From Amycolatopsis sp. NBRC 101858 (GTDB taxonomy: Bacteria; Actinomycetota; Actinomycetes; Mycobacteriales; Pseudonocardiaceae), in NCBI RefSeq assembly GCF_030269325.1, contig NZ_BSTD01000001.1, positions 1,070,681 through 1,134,680 of the forward strand: a stretch of 64,000 nt of DNA. The letters run 5' to 3'. Shown here piece by piece: positions 37,747 through 48,220 of this stretch (position 1 is its first letter; every line of letters begins with the position of its first letter). The notes under the pieces are model-generated. The model saw only the letters and a list, made by a program, of their open reading frames with translations, ran no database searches and was not told the DNA's origin. The position numbers and the translations under genes were made by a program.

Positions 37747-38654
37747 GTGTTCACCTTCTCCTCGATGCCGATGCCGGCGAACAGGTCGTCCTCCGGCAAC
37801 GTGCTGTCGACCTGCGACTTGACCAGCTCGTACTCCTCGGTCGGCCAAGTCTCGCGCTGGATCTCCAACGGGACGAAGAACCAGCGGCTGTTCGGGTCGA
37901 TCTGCGTCGCGTGCGCCTTCAGCGCCTCGTCCCGCACCTCGAAGTATTCACCGCACTCGACGCGGGTCGTCACCCGCTCCATCACATCGGCGCGGTCGGG
38001 GTCCCACTTCTCGAGCCACTCGGTGTACGGCGACTCGAGCCCGGCCTCCTTCAGCGCGGCGTCGAAGGCCACCATCCGGGCCTTCGAGAAGCCGTGCATG
38101 TAGTACAGCTTCAGCGGCTGCCACGGCTCGCCCGCGTCGGGGAAGCGGCTCGGGTCCGGCGCCGCGTCCCACGCCGCCATCGACACCTCGTGCGTGCGGA
38201 TGTGGTCGGGGTGCGGGTAGCCGCCGTTCTCGTCGTACGTCGTGATGACGTGCGGGCGGAACTCCCGGATCACGCGCACCAGCGCCTCGGTCGACTCCTC
38301 GAGCGGCACGACGGCGAACGAGCCCTCGGGCACCGGCGGCAGCGGGTCGCCCTCCGGCAGGCCGGAGTCGACGAAGCCCAGCCAGCGCTGGCTGACCCCG
38401 AGGATCTTGGCCGCGCGGGCCATCTCCTCGCGGCGGACCTCGCTCATGTTCGCCAGCACCTCGGGCCGGTCCATGGCCGGGTTGAGGATGCTGCCTGCCT
38501 CGCCACCGGTGCACGTGACGACGAGCACCTCGTGACCTTCGGCGGCGTAGCGCGCCATCGTGGCGGCGCCCTTGCTCGACTCGTCGTCCGGATGCGCGTG
38601 CACGGCCATCATCCGCAGGCGCGGCTTGGCGGTCTTCGTCAGCTGGTCCACCAT
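37743..38654 (-). CDS. mca: Mycothiol S-conjugate amidase
   Basis: A 303-residue zinc amidase of the LmbE/MshB family. It cleaves mycothiol S-conjugates to a mercapturic acid and GlcN-Ins in detoxification. The metal motif is [20 protein letters not shown], and [17 protein letters not shown] supplies the other His ligand. [15 protein letters not shown] and the C-terminal [20 protein letters not shown] separate Mca from MshB. ATG 38654 is preferred. It is the first gene of a two-gene operon and is divergent from the DUF4307 gene. Confidence 0.96.
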   Translation of the reverse strand: MVDQLTKTAKPRLRMMAVHAHPDDESSKGAATMARYAAEGHEVLVVTCTGGEAGSILNPAMDRPEVLANMSEVRREEMARAAKILGVSQRWLGFVDSGLPEGDPLPPVPEGSFAVVPLEESTEALVRVIREFRPHVITTYDENGGYPHPDHIRTHEVSMAAWDAAPDPSRFPDAGEPWQPLKLYYMHGFSKARMVAFDAALKEAGLESPYTEWLEKWDPDRADVMERVTTRVECGEYFEVRDEALKAHATQIDPNSRWFFVPLEIQRETWPTEEYELVKSQVDSTLPEDDLFAGIGIEEKVNT

Positions 38655-38790
38655 GCTGCGAACGACTCCTTCTCTACCCGTATTCCGCGACCCACCTGCG
38701 GGCCGCCCACCCAGCGGGCGGATACTCGAAGCCGTACCCGCCCCACCATTGTCCCCACGGGTACGACAAGAACGAGCAGGAGGCCCCGCG

Positions 38791-39234
38791 TTGGCAGGCG
38801 GACCGGCGGAAACGGCAGCGCCCGTGCTGCCCGAAGGCCGGTACGGCACCGCGCGGGCGAAGGCGCCCCAGCGCTGGCGCCGGTGGCTGTTCCTGGCGAT
38901 CGCCCTGCTGGTCAGCGGCGTGATCGCGTGGGTCGCGTACGTCAACCTCGGGGCCGCGCCGATCGACGCCGAGCGCGTCGCCTTCAGCGGCAAACCGGGC
39001 AACGCGATGGAAATCACCATCAACGTGACGCGGGACGACGACGACCGCGCGGGCGTCTGCATCGTGCGCGTCCGCGACAAGACCGGCGCCGAGAGCGGCC
39101 GCAAAGAGCTCCTGATCCCCGCCGGCGCGAAGTACAGCAGGATGACCACGACGATCAAGAGCATCGGGGAACCGGTGACGGCCGACGTGTACGGCTGCTC
39201 GTACGACATACCAGACTACCTGTCAACCCCATAG
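38791..39234 (+). CDS. DUF4307 membrane protein
   Basis: A 147-residue protein. TTG 38791 lies seven bases after a strong AGGAGG (38778-38783), which decides the start. One transmembrane helix ([20 protein letters not shown]) precedes an extracytoplasmic Ig-like domain with a Cys pair ([19 protein letters not shown]). It lies between mca and greA, as in mycobacteria. Function unknown; the two Cys may form a disulfide outside the membrane. Confidence 0.88.
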   Translation: MAGGPAETAAPVLPEGRYGTARAKAPQRWRRWLFLAIALLVSGVIAWVAYVNLGAAPIDAERVAFSGKPGNAMEITINVTRDDDDRAGVCIVRVRDKTGAESGRKELLIPAGAKYSRMTTTIKSIGEPVTADVYGCSYDIPDYLSTP

Positions 39235-39325
39235 CGGCCAACGGGGTGAACCGCGCGCCCAACGCCCACGGCGCGCGGAATTAACGGGCGTTGACCTGTC
39301 GCGCCGTGATAGTCTGACCCCTCAG

Positions 39326-39351
39326 CACGGCCCGCGACGGGCCGTGTTTTT
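39326..39351 (+). terminator. Intrinsic terminator in the greA leader
   Basis: CACGGCCCG at 39326-39334 pairs with CGGGCCGTG at 39338-39346 around CGA and is followed at once by TTTTT. A genuine T-tract is rare here; nearly all other hairpins in the window lack one. It lies 88 bases before the greA start and about 90 bases after the DUF4307 stop, so it can end that gene or attenuate greA. Confidence 0.8.
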
Positions 39352-39438
39352 CCTTTATCTCAGCCACGCGGGCACCTACGCCCGTGTGGGCCGGCTTGAA
39401 CACGCAAGCCTGGCAGGCCCGACGAGGAGATGGTGACC

Positions 39439-39933
39439 GTGAGCGACACCAAGGTGACCTGGCTGACCCAGGATGCCTACGACCGGCTCAAGCACGAGCT
39501 CGACGAAATGATCGAGAATCGTCCGGTCATCGCCGCGCGCATCAACGACAGCCGCGAAGAGGGCGACCTCAAGGAGAACGGCGGCTACCACGCCGCCCGT
39601 GAAGAACAGGGCCAGGCCGAGGCGCGCATCCGGCACCTGCAGGAGCTGCTGCGCTCGGCCAAGGTCGGCGAAGCGCCCGCGAACGACGGCACCGCCGGCC
39701 CCGGCAAGGTCCTCACCGTCCGCTACGAGGGCGACGACGAGGACGAGAAGTTCCTGCTCGCCACCCGTGAAGAGGGTGCCGAAGGCGAGCTCGACGTGTA
39801 TTCCCCGGAGTCGCCGCTGGGCAAGGCCCTGCTCGGCGCCAAGGAGGGCGAGTCCCGCGAGTACGAGCTGCCCAACGGCAAGCTCCAGAAGGTCACCCTC
39901 GTGAAAGCGGTTCCGTACGCCGACACCAAGTAA
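39439..39933 (+). CDS. greA: Transcription elongation factor GreA
   Basis: A 164-residue factor that rescues backtracked RNA polymerase by stimulating transcript cleavage. The N-terminal coiled coil carries [20 protein letters not shown] with the acidic tip, and the C-terminal FKBP-like domain has [21 protein letters not shown] 39439, giving [17 protein letters not shown], is preferred over ATG 39430 because it matches the mycobacterial length and N-terminus and stands nine bases after GAGGAG. A T-tract terminator lies in the leader. Confidence 0.95.
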   Translation: MSDTKVTWLTQDAYDRLKHELDEMIENRPVIAARINDSREEGDLKENGGYHAAREEQGQAEARIRHLQELLRSAKVGEAPANDGTAGPGKVLTVRYEGDDEDEKFLLATREEGAEGELDVYSPESPLGKALLGAKEGESREYELPNGKLQKVTLVKAVPYADTK

Positions 39934-39945
39934 CCCGGGCTAGGT

Positions 39946-39977
39946 TGTCCTCCCAGGATCCACATTCTGGGAGGACA
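39946..39977 (+). promoter_or_regulatory. Hairpin covering the ribosome site of the MBL gene
   Basis: TGTCCTCCCAG at 39946-39956 pairs perfectly with CTGGGAGGACA at 39967-39977. The right arm contains the GGGAGGA ribosome-binding sequence for GTG 39983. Folded, it would hide the ribosome site; it may equally act as the greA terminator. Confidence 0.6.
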
Positions 39978-39982
39978 CAGCC

Positions 39983-40795
39983 GTGAGCACCGAACCCATC
40001 TGCCAGGCCTGCGGCATGCAGTACGCCGTGGCCCGTGACGACTGCCCGGTCTGCGAGGACGAACGCCAATACGTCCCGCAGTCCGGGCAGCGGTGGACGA
40101 ACCTTTCTTCGCTCCGCGAGAGCGGCACGTACACGCCACGGATCGAGGAGCAGGGCCGGGGCATCATCGGCGTCGGCTCGAACCCCGGCTTCGCGATCGG
40201 CGAACGCGCGCTGCTGGTGCGGGCGCGGTCCGGCAACTTCCTCTGGGACTGCGCGGCGTACCTCGACGACGCGCTGGTCGAGCAGGTGAACGCTCTCGGC
40301 GGGATCACCGGCATCGCGATCAGCCACCCGCACTACTACACGACGATGGTGGAGTGGGCGCACGCGTTCGACGTGCCGATCCACCTGCACGAAGGCGACC
40401 AGCAGTGGATCGGCCGGCCCGACCCGGCGGTGCAGCTGTGGTCCGGCACGACCCTCGACGTCGCGGACGACCTACGCCTGATCAACCTCGGCGTGCACTT
40501 CACCGGCGGCACGGTCCTGCACTGGCCGGACGGCGAGGAGGGCCGCGGCGCGCTGCTGTCCGGCGACATCGTGCAGGTGATCCCCGACCGCACGCACGTG
40601 GGCTTCATGTACAGCTATCCGAACCTGGTCCCGGAGCGCCCGCACATCGTCCGCCGCGCGGCGGAGCTGCTGGCCGGGTACCGCTTCGAGGCGATCTACG
40701 GCGCTTGGTGGGACGCGATCGTGCGCACGGACGGCTTCGAAGTCGTGCAGCGCTCGGCGAAGCGGTACCTGGCCCAGGTGGTCGACGAAGGCTGA
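39983..40795 (+). CDS. MBL-fold protein with N-terminal zinc ribbon
   Basis: A 270-residue protein. The N-terminus holds ICQACGMQYAVARDDCPVCE, four Cys that look like a zinc ribbon. The rest follows the metallo-beta-lactamase fold: AISHPHYYTTMVEWAHAF in place of the usual HxHxDH, then HFTGGTVLHW and GALLSGDIVQVIPDR with the bridging Asp. The metal site is therefore incomplete, so it may bind fewer metals or not be a classical hydrolase. GTG 39983 is set by the GGGAGGA site. It stands alone between greA and the Lrp regulator. Confidence 0.82.
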   Translation: MSTEPICQACGMQYAVARDDCPVCEDERQYVPQSGQRWTNLSSLRESGTYTPRIEEQGRGIIGVGSNPGFAIGERALLVRARSGNFLWDCAAYLDDALVEQVNALGGITGIAISHPHYYTTMVEWAHAFDVPIHLHEGDQQWIGRPDPAVQLWSGTTLDVADDLRLINLGVHFTGGTVLHWPDGEEGRGALLSGDIVQVIPDRTHVGFMYSYPNLVPERPHIVRRAAELLAGYRFEAIYGAWWDAIVRTDGFEVVQRSAKRYLAQVVDEG

Positions 40796-40798
40796 GCC

Positions 40799-42593
<1,795 letters not shown>

Positions 42594-42648
42594 CGCCGAG
42601 GCGCCATCGGCACAGCGTCGCGGCAACCTGTAGTTTCACGAAACGGCG

Positions 42649-42690
42649 AAGGCCACCATCGGGCACCTCCGGGTCCCCTATGGTGGCCTT
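42649..42690 (+). terminator. Hairpin downstream of hppD
   Basis: AAGGCCACCAT at 42649-42659 pairs perfectly with 42680-42690 across a 20-base loop. It separates hppD from the toxin cluster and shares the AGGCCACC core with two other hairpins in the window. Confidence 0.65.
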
Positions 42691-42759
42691 TGGCGTGTTC
42701 CGGGGAACCGACGGCTCCCGGGATCCGTCAGTGGAGTGGAGCAGAGAGAAGGGGCCGGG

Positions 42760-43317
42760 ATGCCGGACAGCATCGACGCCAGCGACGCGATGATCGACAA
42801 CTGGACCAAGCGGCTCGAGGAGAACGCCGCCCGGTACCAGGCGCTGGCCGATCGCATGCAGGGCCAGTCGGTCACCGAGCGGTCGAAGGACGGCACGGTC
42901 CAGGTGACCGTCGATTCGCGCGGCCTGCTGAAGAACCTCGTCATCGCCGAAACGGCAGCGGGCAAGCGGATGGCCGAGGTGTCGGCGCAGGTGATGCAGC
43001 TGGTGCAGCGCGCGCAGGCCCGGATCCCGGAGCTGCTGCAGCAGGCCATGACCGAGACCACCGGCACCGGTGACCAGGCCGCGGTGGAAATCGTCCGCGA
43101 GGCGCAGAGCACCTTCCCGGAACCGCCGCCGGAGCCCGAGCCCGCGTTCCCGGAGCCCGACCGCGTCCGCCGGTTCCTGCCGGAGGACAACGAGGAGCAG
43201 CCGCCGCGGACGCCGCCGCCACCACCCGCGCCGCCGCAGCAGCCGCAACCGCCGCGGCGTCGCCGCCCGGTCGACAACGACGATGACGACGACTTCGGCG
43301 GGCCGATTCTTTCCTGA
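42760..43317 (+). CDS. YbaB/EbfC-like protein of a type VII-associated toxin cluster
   Basis: A 185-residue protein. The N-terminal 110 residues resemble YbaB/EbfC DNA-binding proteins (GTVQVTVDSRGLLKNLVIAE). The C-terminal tail is Pro/Glu-rich and acidic (PPPEPEPAFPEPDRVRRFLP to DDDDDFGGPILS). In actinomycetes such YbaB-like genes regularly stand before EspC- or WXG-type genes; a role as chaperone or secretion partner has been proposed on context but is not established. ATG 42760 follows AAGGGG. It starts the toxin cluster. Confidence 0.85.
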   Translation: MPDSIDASDAMIDNWTKRLEENAARYQALADRMQGQSVTERSKDGTVQVTVDSRGLLKNLVIAETAAGKRMAEVSAQVMQLVQRAQARIPELLQQAMTETTGTGDQAAVEIVREAQSTFPEPPPEPEPAFPEPDRVRRFLPEDNEEQPPRTPPPPPAPPQQPQPPRRRRPVDNDDDDDFGGPILS

Positions 43318-43328
43318 GGGGGAAACCG

Positions 43329-43637
43329 ATGACGGATGTGGAACTCAGCACCGACCTGACGGCGCACGCGAAGCGGCTCGACGCCATCGGTGACGGGCTG
43401 CAGCAGGCCGTCGACGCGGCGAACCAGGTCAGCATGCCGACCGACGCGTACGGCATCCTCTGCCAGCCGTTCCGGATGATGCTCGACCCGGTCGAGCAGT
43501 ACGGGATCGACGCGCTCAAGGACGCCGTGCAGGCGATGACCGCCGTCTCCGGCAAGGTCCGCGAAGCCGCGGCGGCGTACCACAAGTACGAGGCCGGGGT
43601 GGCCGACGACCTGAACAAGTCCGCGGGCGGTGCGTGA
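43329..43637 (+). CDS. EspC-like type VII secretion-associated protein
   Basis: A 102-residue helical-hairpin protein of the EspC/DUF2580 type. DLTAHAKRLDAIGDGLQQAV and VSGKVREAAAAYHKYEAGVA are the two long helices; the region between has TDAYGILCQPF. The YxxxE-like pattern near the C-terminus (YHKYE) suits type VII export. It starts 11 bases after the YbaB-like gene and its stop overlaps the start of the giant toxin gene, so the three are co-translated and it is probably an export partner. Confidence 0.85.
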   Translation: MTDVELSTDLTAHAKRLDAIGDGLQQAVDAANQVSMPTDAYGILCQPFRMMLDPVEQYGIDALKDAVQAMTAVSGKVREAAAAYHKYEAGVADDLNKSAGGA

Positions 43638-46600
43638 TGCCCGAGGGCAACCCGCTCGTCGTCGACGCCAAGCAGGACCCGGACGGGCCGGGCGCGTTCA
43701 CCGCGGGCAACGGCGACTACGGCTGGGCCGGCGGCATCGGCCTCGCCGAGTCGTCGATGGACGCGTTCAACGGGATCAAGGACGGCGACTGGGTTTCCGG
43801 TGGGCTGGGCGTGCTCAGCCTGGCCGGGGAGATCGCGGGCGCCGCGATCGACCCGTTCGGCTACCTGATGTCGTCGGTCGCGTCGTTCCTGATGGAGCAC
43901 GTCCAGCCGCTGAAGGACATGCTCGACTCCGTCGCGGGCAACCCGCCGGTGATCCAGTCCTACGCCGACACCTGGGGCAACGTCTCGAAGGCGCTGGGCG
44001 AGCGCAAGACCGACTTCGACAACGCGGTCAAGAACGGCACGGCCGGCTGGACCGGCCAGGGCGCGGACGCGTACCGCAAGTTCGCCGCCGAGCACAGCGA
44101 CGCGCTGTCCGGCGCGGCGACGGTGGCCGGCGCGATCAGCACGGTCACGATGATCATGGGCCAGGTCGTCTCGTTCGTGCGCGAGACCGTGCGGCAGCTG
44201 ATCGCGGACCTGGTCGGCAAGCTGATCGCCTGGGTGATGGAAGAGGTCTTCTCCCTCGGCTTCGGCACGCCGGTCGTGGTGGCGCAGGCGTCGGCCGCGA
44301 TCGCCAAGTGGGGCAAGAAGATCGGCGAGCTGCTCAAGAAGCTCACCGACACGATCCGCAAGGTGTCGCCGCTGCTGTCGAAGCTGGTCGACATCTTCGA
44401 GAAGATCGCCAAGGTCTTCGGCAAGGTGCTGGGCAAGGTCAGCGGCCTGGACGGGTTGAAGGTCAAGGAAGGCGGCTTCGTCCACAAGGTCCCCAAGGGG
44501 GAGGGTGGCGGGGTCCACGCGCGCGGCCACGGTGGCGACGGCGAGGGTTCGTCCGGTGGCGACGGCGAAAGCTCGCACTCCGGCGACGGCGACGGTTCCC
44601 CGGACGGCGAGACGTCGTCGACCGACTCGGGCGATCCCGGCCACGCGGACGGGGATTCGCCGAGTTCCGACCCGATGAACACCGACTCGCCGGCGGATCC
44701 GGCGTCTCGCCGGAGTTCGAGCGGGGACGAATCCCGCTCGCCGGACGGCTCACCGTCGCACGCGGGTGACGATGCCCCGTCGGCGAATGGCTCGCCGGAG
44801 GGCAGCCCGTCTTCGGCGCGGTCGGACGGCTCGCCCTCGCACGCCGGGGACCCGAGCCCGTCGCACGCGGGGGATGGCAGTCCTTCGCCGACGCGATCTC
44901 CTTCGCACGCAAGCGATTCGAGCCCTTCGCCGACCCGCGCCGGGGACAGCTCGCCCTCGCACGCGGGGGACAACAGCCCCTCGCCGACGCGCGGCAGCGA
45001 CAACGCGCCCTCGCACGCCGGAGACAACAGCCCCTCGCCGACGCGCGGCAGCGACAGCACGCCCTCGCGCGCCGGGGACAACAGCCCCTCACCGACGCGT
45101 GGCGCCGACAGCACTCCGGCCCACGCGGGCGACAGCAGCCCGTCACCCGCCCGCGCAGGCGACAACGCGCCTTCGCACGCCGGGAACAGCTCACCCACTC
45201 GCGGCAGTGACAGCACGCCGTCGCACGCTGGGGACAACAGCCCCTCGCCGACCCGCGCAGGCGACAGCAGCCCCGCGCCCACGCACTCCGGCTCGCCGGG
45301 CCACGCCGACGGGGGCAGCCCGGCGCACTCCGGCGTCTCGCCCGCCGCGCGGTCCGATGCGCCCGGCTCGCACGCCGGCACCGACACCCCCAGCAGCGCC
45401 GCGCCTCCCCGGGCCGACGGCACCACCTCCGCCAGCGGCACCGCGCCGACCGCTCCGCGCACCGGCGACCCGGGCGCGGTCCCGACGCCTCGTGGCGGGG
45501 ACGGTGCCGCGTCCGGTGCCCCGGCACCGGGTGGCGCGCCGATGATGGGCGGTGGCGGGATGCCGCCCGGCGGCGCACCCGGAGGCGGCGGCTCCCCGCG
45601 CACCGGCGGTGGCCCCGGCTGGACCGGCACCCCGGGCAGCCCGGGCGCGCACACCCCGCACGTCGACGCACCCGGGCGGCCGCGCACCGGCGGCGACCTC
45701 CCCGAAGGGCGGCCGCGCCCGGGTGGCGACACCCCGCGCCCGCGCACGCCGGACGCGCCCGCACCCGCGGCTCGCGGCTACGGGCCCGGCACGCACGGCC
45801 CGGACACCCGGCCCGGCGGAACCGCCCCCGGCACCCGGCCGGGCGGTCCCGGGCACACCGGCCCCGGCGGCCCGCACGGTCCCGACGGCCACGGCCCGCA
45901 CGAGCACGCACCGCACGAAAACGGTCCGCACGACCCGGACGGCGGCGCCCCGCACCACGGCGACTCCGAGCCGCTGACCCCGGACGAGGTCAACGCGCGG
46001 CACTCGGAAAGCACGCCGGCGGGCAGCTCGTACCACGCCGGCGACGCCGACATGGGCGACCTGCCGCACCGCGTGCAGCCCGACCCGGACGGCCGCTACA
46101 CCGTCGACGTGCACGTCACGCCGGACGGTCACGCCCGCATCGGCGACCGGCTCTACACCCCCGAAGAGTTCGCGGACGTCCTGCGCCGCAACGCCGACTA
46201 CGACGGCCGGCCGGTCCGCCTGATCGGCTGCGACGCGAGCTCGAACGACTTCGCGCACCGGCTTTCGCGCGAGCTCGACACCGAGGTCATGGCCCCGACG
46301 AAGCCGGCGTGGACCGACTCGCACGGCCGTGTCTTCTCGTCGGACTACGAAATCGGCCCGGACGGCCGGATGCGCCCGCGCATCCCGCCGGACGGCGAGT
46401 GGAACACCCACCACCCCGACGGCTCGACGCACGCGGCAGGCGACGACGGGTTCGCGCCGGACACCCGGCACCACGACCCGCACGACGTCGACGCGGACAG
46501 CGCGCGCCACCGCGGTGACGACGACAACCCCCGGCAGCGCGACGCCGCCGGGGCCGACGCCGATCCGGACAACCCCCGGCAACGCCAAGCGCCGCCACCC

Positions 46601-48184
46601 GGTACCGACCCGGACGTTCCCGCCGACCGCAATCCCCTTTCGCGGCAACAGGAACACGACCTCACCGATCCGCAGCGGCAGGCCGAGGTCCGGGCGAACC
46701 CGCAGCACGGCGCGGACTTCGACCCGCCCGGCGGCGAGCACGTGCCGGTCGGGCCGGGCAGCACGCACCCGGACGCGCCCCGCGCGCCGCACGCCGGCGA
46801 GCGGTTCCCGAGCGACCAGCGGCTCGAGCCCCACCGCTCGTACCAGGTCGTCGACGCCGACGGGACGCCCCGCGGCACGTACCACACCGACGGCTCGGGC
46901 CGGGTCACGCACATCGAGACCTCGCACCCGAACGTGCCGCCGCGGCTGGCCGACGGCACCCCGAACCCGGCGTACCACCCGAACCCCGACGTCACCCACC
47001 CGCACCCGAACACCACCTACCGGGTCGACATCGGCGGGCACCACCAGACGTTCCACACCGACGCCGACGGCGTGCCGCACCCGTCGGTGCAGTTCCACCG
47101 CCCGGACTTCGAAGGTGACCCGGTCCGGATCGGCCCGGGCGACCCGCATTCGCCCGGCGCGCGGCAGTCGTTCGCCCAGGGCGGGCCGTACGAGCCGCAC
47201 ACGCGGTACGAGGTCGTCGACCAGAAGGGCGTCCCGCGCGGCACGTTCTACACCGACGCCGACGGCCACGTCCGCTGGGCGGAGGTCGAGTCCGGCCGGA
47301 TCGCGCGGTCGAACCCGGACCTGCGGGGAATCAACAACCCGAGGCTCGTCCCGCCGGACGCCGAGGTCCACTTCCGGCAGCGGGTCGACCCGAACGCCGA
47401 GGTGCCCGAAGGCGTCGCGAACCCGGAGCGGTTCCGCGGGGCGCACCAGCACGACGTCCACGACCTGCCGAACAACCGGTCGTTCCTGGACTCGCAGCCG
47501 AAGAACCCGGACGGGTCCCCGAAGCTGGAGCCGAACTCCAAGTACGTCGTGCACGGCGAGTACAAGGTGGGCGAGGCGAAGGTCGACCAGCCGCGGTCGG
47601 TGTACTGGACCGACGAGCACGGCCGGGTCGCGGTGGCCGAGACCTTCCGGCCGCACAGCCCGGACATGAACAACCCCGGGCCCAACATGGTCTACGACGT
47701 CGACCACGGCCGGTTCACCTACCAGACCGGCGCCGACGTCAACGGCAGGCCCGACACGGTGCACGGCAAGTCGGACGTCCCGCAGACGGCCGACGAGTAC
47801 GAGCTCCAGCGCCGCGACGGCACCGCGCAGGGCGTGTCGGGGCAGCAGGGCCCGGGCGGCGTCTACGACGGCGGGCACATCGCGGGCAACCAGTTCCGCG
47901 GGCCGGGCGAGCTGCTGAACATGATGTCCCAGTGGCGGCCGCAGAACCAGGGCTGGCCGGGCCAGGCCGGGCCCGACCACTGGTACGCGTTCGAGACCGA
48001 CCTGGCCAACCACCTCAAGGCGGGCGGCAAGATCGACAGCATCGACGTGTTCCCCTTGCGCAACGCCGGTGATCATGTGCCGCACACGATCCAAGTACGG
48101 TGGGTCGAAGTGGGCCCGGACGGCGGGCCGATCGTCCACATGCGCAGTTTCCCCAACACGCCGGCCGCTCCGGGAGCGTCCTGA
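43637..48184 (+). CDS. Giant WXG-type polymorphic toxin with C-terminal non-specific endonuclease
   Basis: A 1515-residue secreted toxin candidate. Residues about 90-160 form a WXG-like helical domain (Trp138-Thr-Gly140). Hydrophobic helices follow at about 165-235. Residues about 290-565 are Ser/Pro/Asp-rich 18-residue repeats (GDNSPSPTRGSD type), then a Gly/Pro/His-rich stretch to about 780. A domain at about 825-900 has RPVRLIGCDASSNDFAHRLS, like pretoxin peptidase-type domains. Repeats of the form VVDADGTPRGTYHTDGSGRV occupy about 1060-1330. The end has YDGGHIAGNQFRGPGELLNM with His1414, a DNA/RNA non-specific endonuclease (NS_2 type). ATG 43637 overlaps the EspC-like stop. Confidence 0.88.
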   Translation: MPEGNPLVVDAKQDPDGPGAFTAGNGDYGWAGGIGLAESSMDAFNGIKDGDWVSGGLGVLSLAGEIAGAAIDPFGYLMSSVASFLMEHVQPLKDMLDSVAGNPPVIQSYADTWGNVSKALGERKTDFDNAVKNGTAGWTGQGADAYRKFAAEHSDALSGAATVAGAISTVTMIMGQVVSFVRETVRQLIADLVGKLIAWVMEEVFSLGFGTPVVVAQASAAIAKWGKKIGELLKKLTDTIRKVSPLLSKLVDIFEKIAKVFGKVLGKVSGLDGLKVKEGGFVHKVPKGEGGGVHARGHGGDGEGSSGGDGESSHSGDGDGSPDGETSSTDSGDPGHADGDSPSSDPMNTDSPADPASRRSSSGDESRSPDGSPSHAGDDAPSANGSPEGSPSSARSDGSPSHAGDPSPSHAGDGSPSPTRSPSHASDSSPSPTRAGDSSPSHAGDNSPSPTRGSDNAPSHAGDNSPSPTRGSDSTPSRAGDNSPSPTRGADSTPAHAGDSSPSPARAGDNAPSHAGNSSPTRGSDSTPSHAGDNSPSPTRAGDSSPAPTHSGSPGHADGGSPAHSGVSPAARSDAPGSHAGTDTPSSAAPPRADGTTSASGTAPTAPRTGDPGAVPTPRGGDGAASGAPAPGGAPMMGGGGMPPGGAPGGGGSPRTGGGPGWTGTPGSPGAHTPHVDAPGRPRTGGDLPEGRPRPGGDTPRPRTPDAPAPAARGYGPGTHGPDTRPGGTAPGTRPGGPGHTGPGGPHGPDGHGPHEHAPHENGPHDPDGGAPHHGDSEPLTPDEVNARHSESTPAGSSYHAGDADMGDLPHRVQPDPDGRYTVDVHVTPDGHARIGDRLYTPEEFADVLRRNADYDGRPVRLIGCDASSNDFAHRLSRELDTEVMAPTKPAWTDSHGRVFSSDYEIGPDGRMRPRIPPDGEWNTHHPDGSTHAAGDDGFAPDTRHHDPHDVDADSARHRGDDDNPRQRDAAGADADPDNPRQRQAPPPGTDPDVPADRNPLSRQQEHDLTDPQRQAEVRANPQHGADFDPPGGEHVPVGPGSTHPDAPRAPHAGERFPSDQRLEPHRSYQVVDADGTPRGTYHTDGSGRVTHIETSHPNVPPRLADGTPNPAYHPNPDVTHPHPNTTYRVDIGGHHQTFHTDADGVPHPSVQFHRPDFEGDPVRIGPGDPHSPGARQSFAQGGPYEPHTRYEVVDQKGVPRGTFYTDADGHVRWAEVESGRIARSNPDLRGINNPRLVPPDAEVHFRQRVDPNAEVPEGVANPERFRGAHQHDVHDLPNNRSFLDSQPKNPDGSPKLEPNSKYVVHGEYKVGEAKVDQPRSVYWTDEHGRVAVAETFRPHSPDMNNPGPNMVYDVDHGRFTYQTGADVNGRPDTVHGKSDVPQTADEYELQRRDGTAQGVSGQQGPGGVYDGGHIAGNQFRGPGELLNMMSQWRPQNQGWPGQAGPDHWYAFETDLANHLKAGGKIDSIDVFPLRNAGDHVPHTIQVRWVEVGPDGGPIVHMRSFPNTPAAPGAS
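44755..45290 (+). repeat. 54-base coding repeats in the toxin linker
   Basis: The toxin gene holds degenerate units of 18 codons (AGDNSPSPTRGSDSTPSH and variants), about eight to ten copies. The DNA copies are nearly identical in places (CGGGGGACAACAGCCCCTCG), so unequal exchange could change the linker length. Confidence 0.75.
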
Positions 48185-48220
48185 TGCGCCCGGCCGCTGC
48201 ACCAGAAAGGATCCGCGCTC

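Noticed and set aside
39430..39438. greA starting at ATG 39430
   Set aside because: That ATG directly abuts the GAGGAG site; GTG 39439 has proper spacing and gives the mycobacterial length and N-terminus.
42760..43317. Simple housekeeping YbaB next to recR
   Set aside because: No recR or dnaX adjoins it, and the long Pro/acidic tail and EspC/WXG neighbours place it with the secretion-linked variants.
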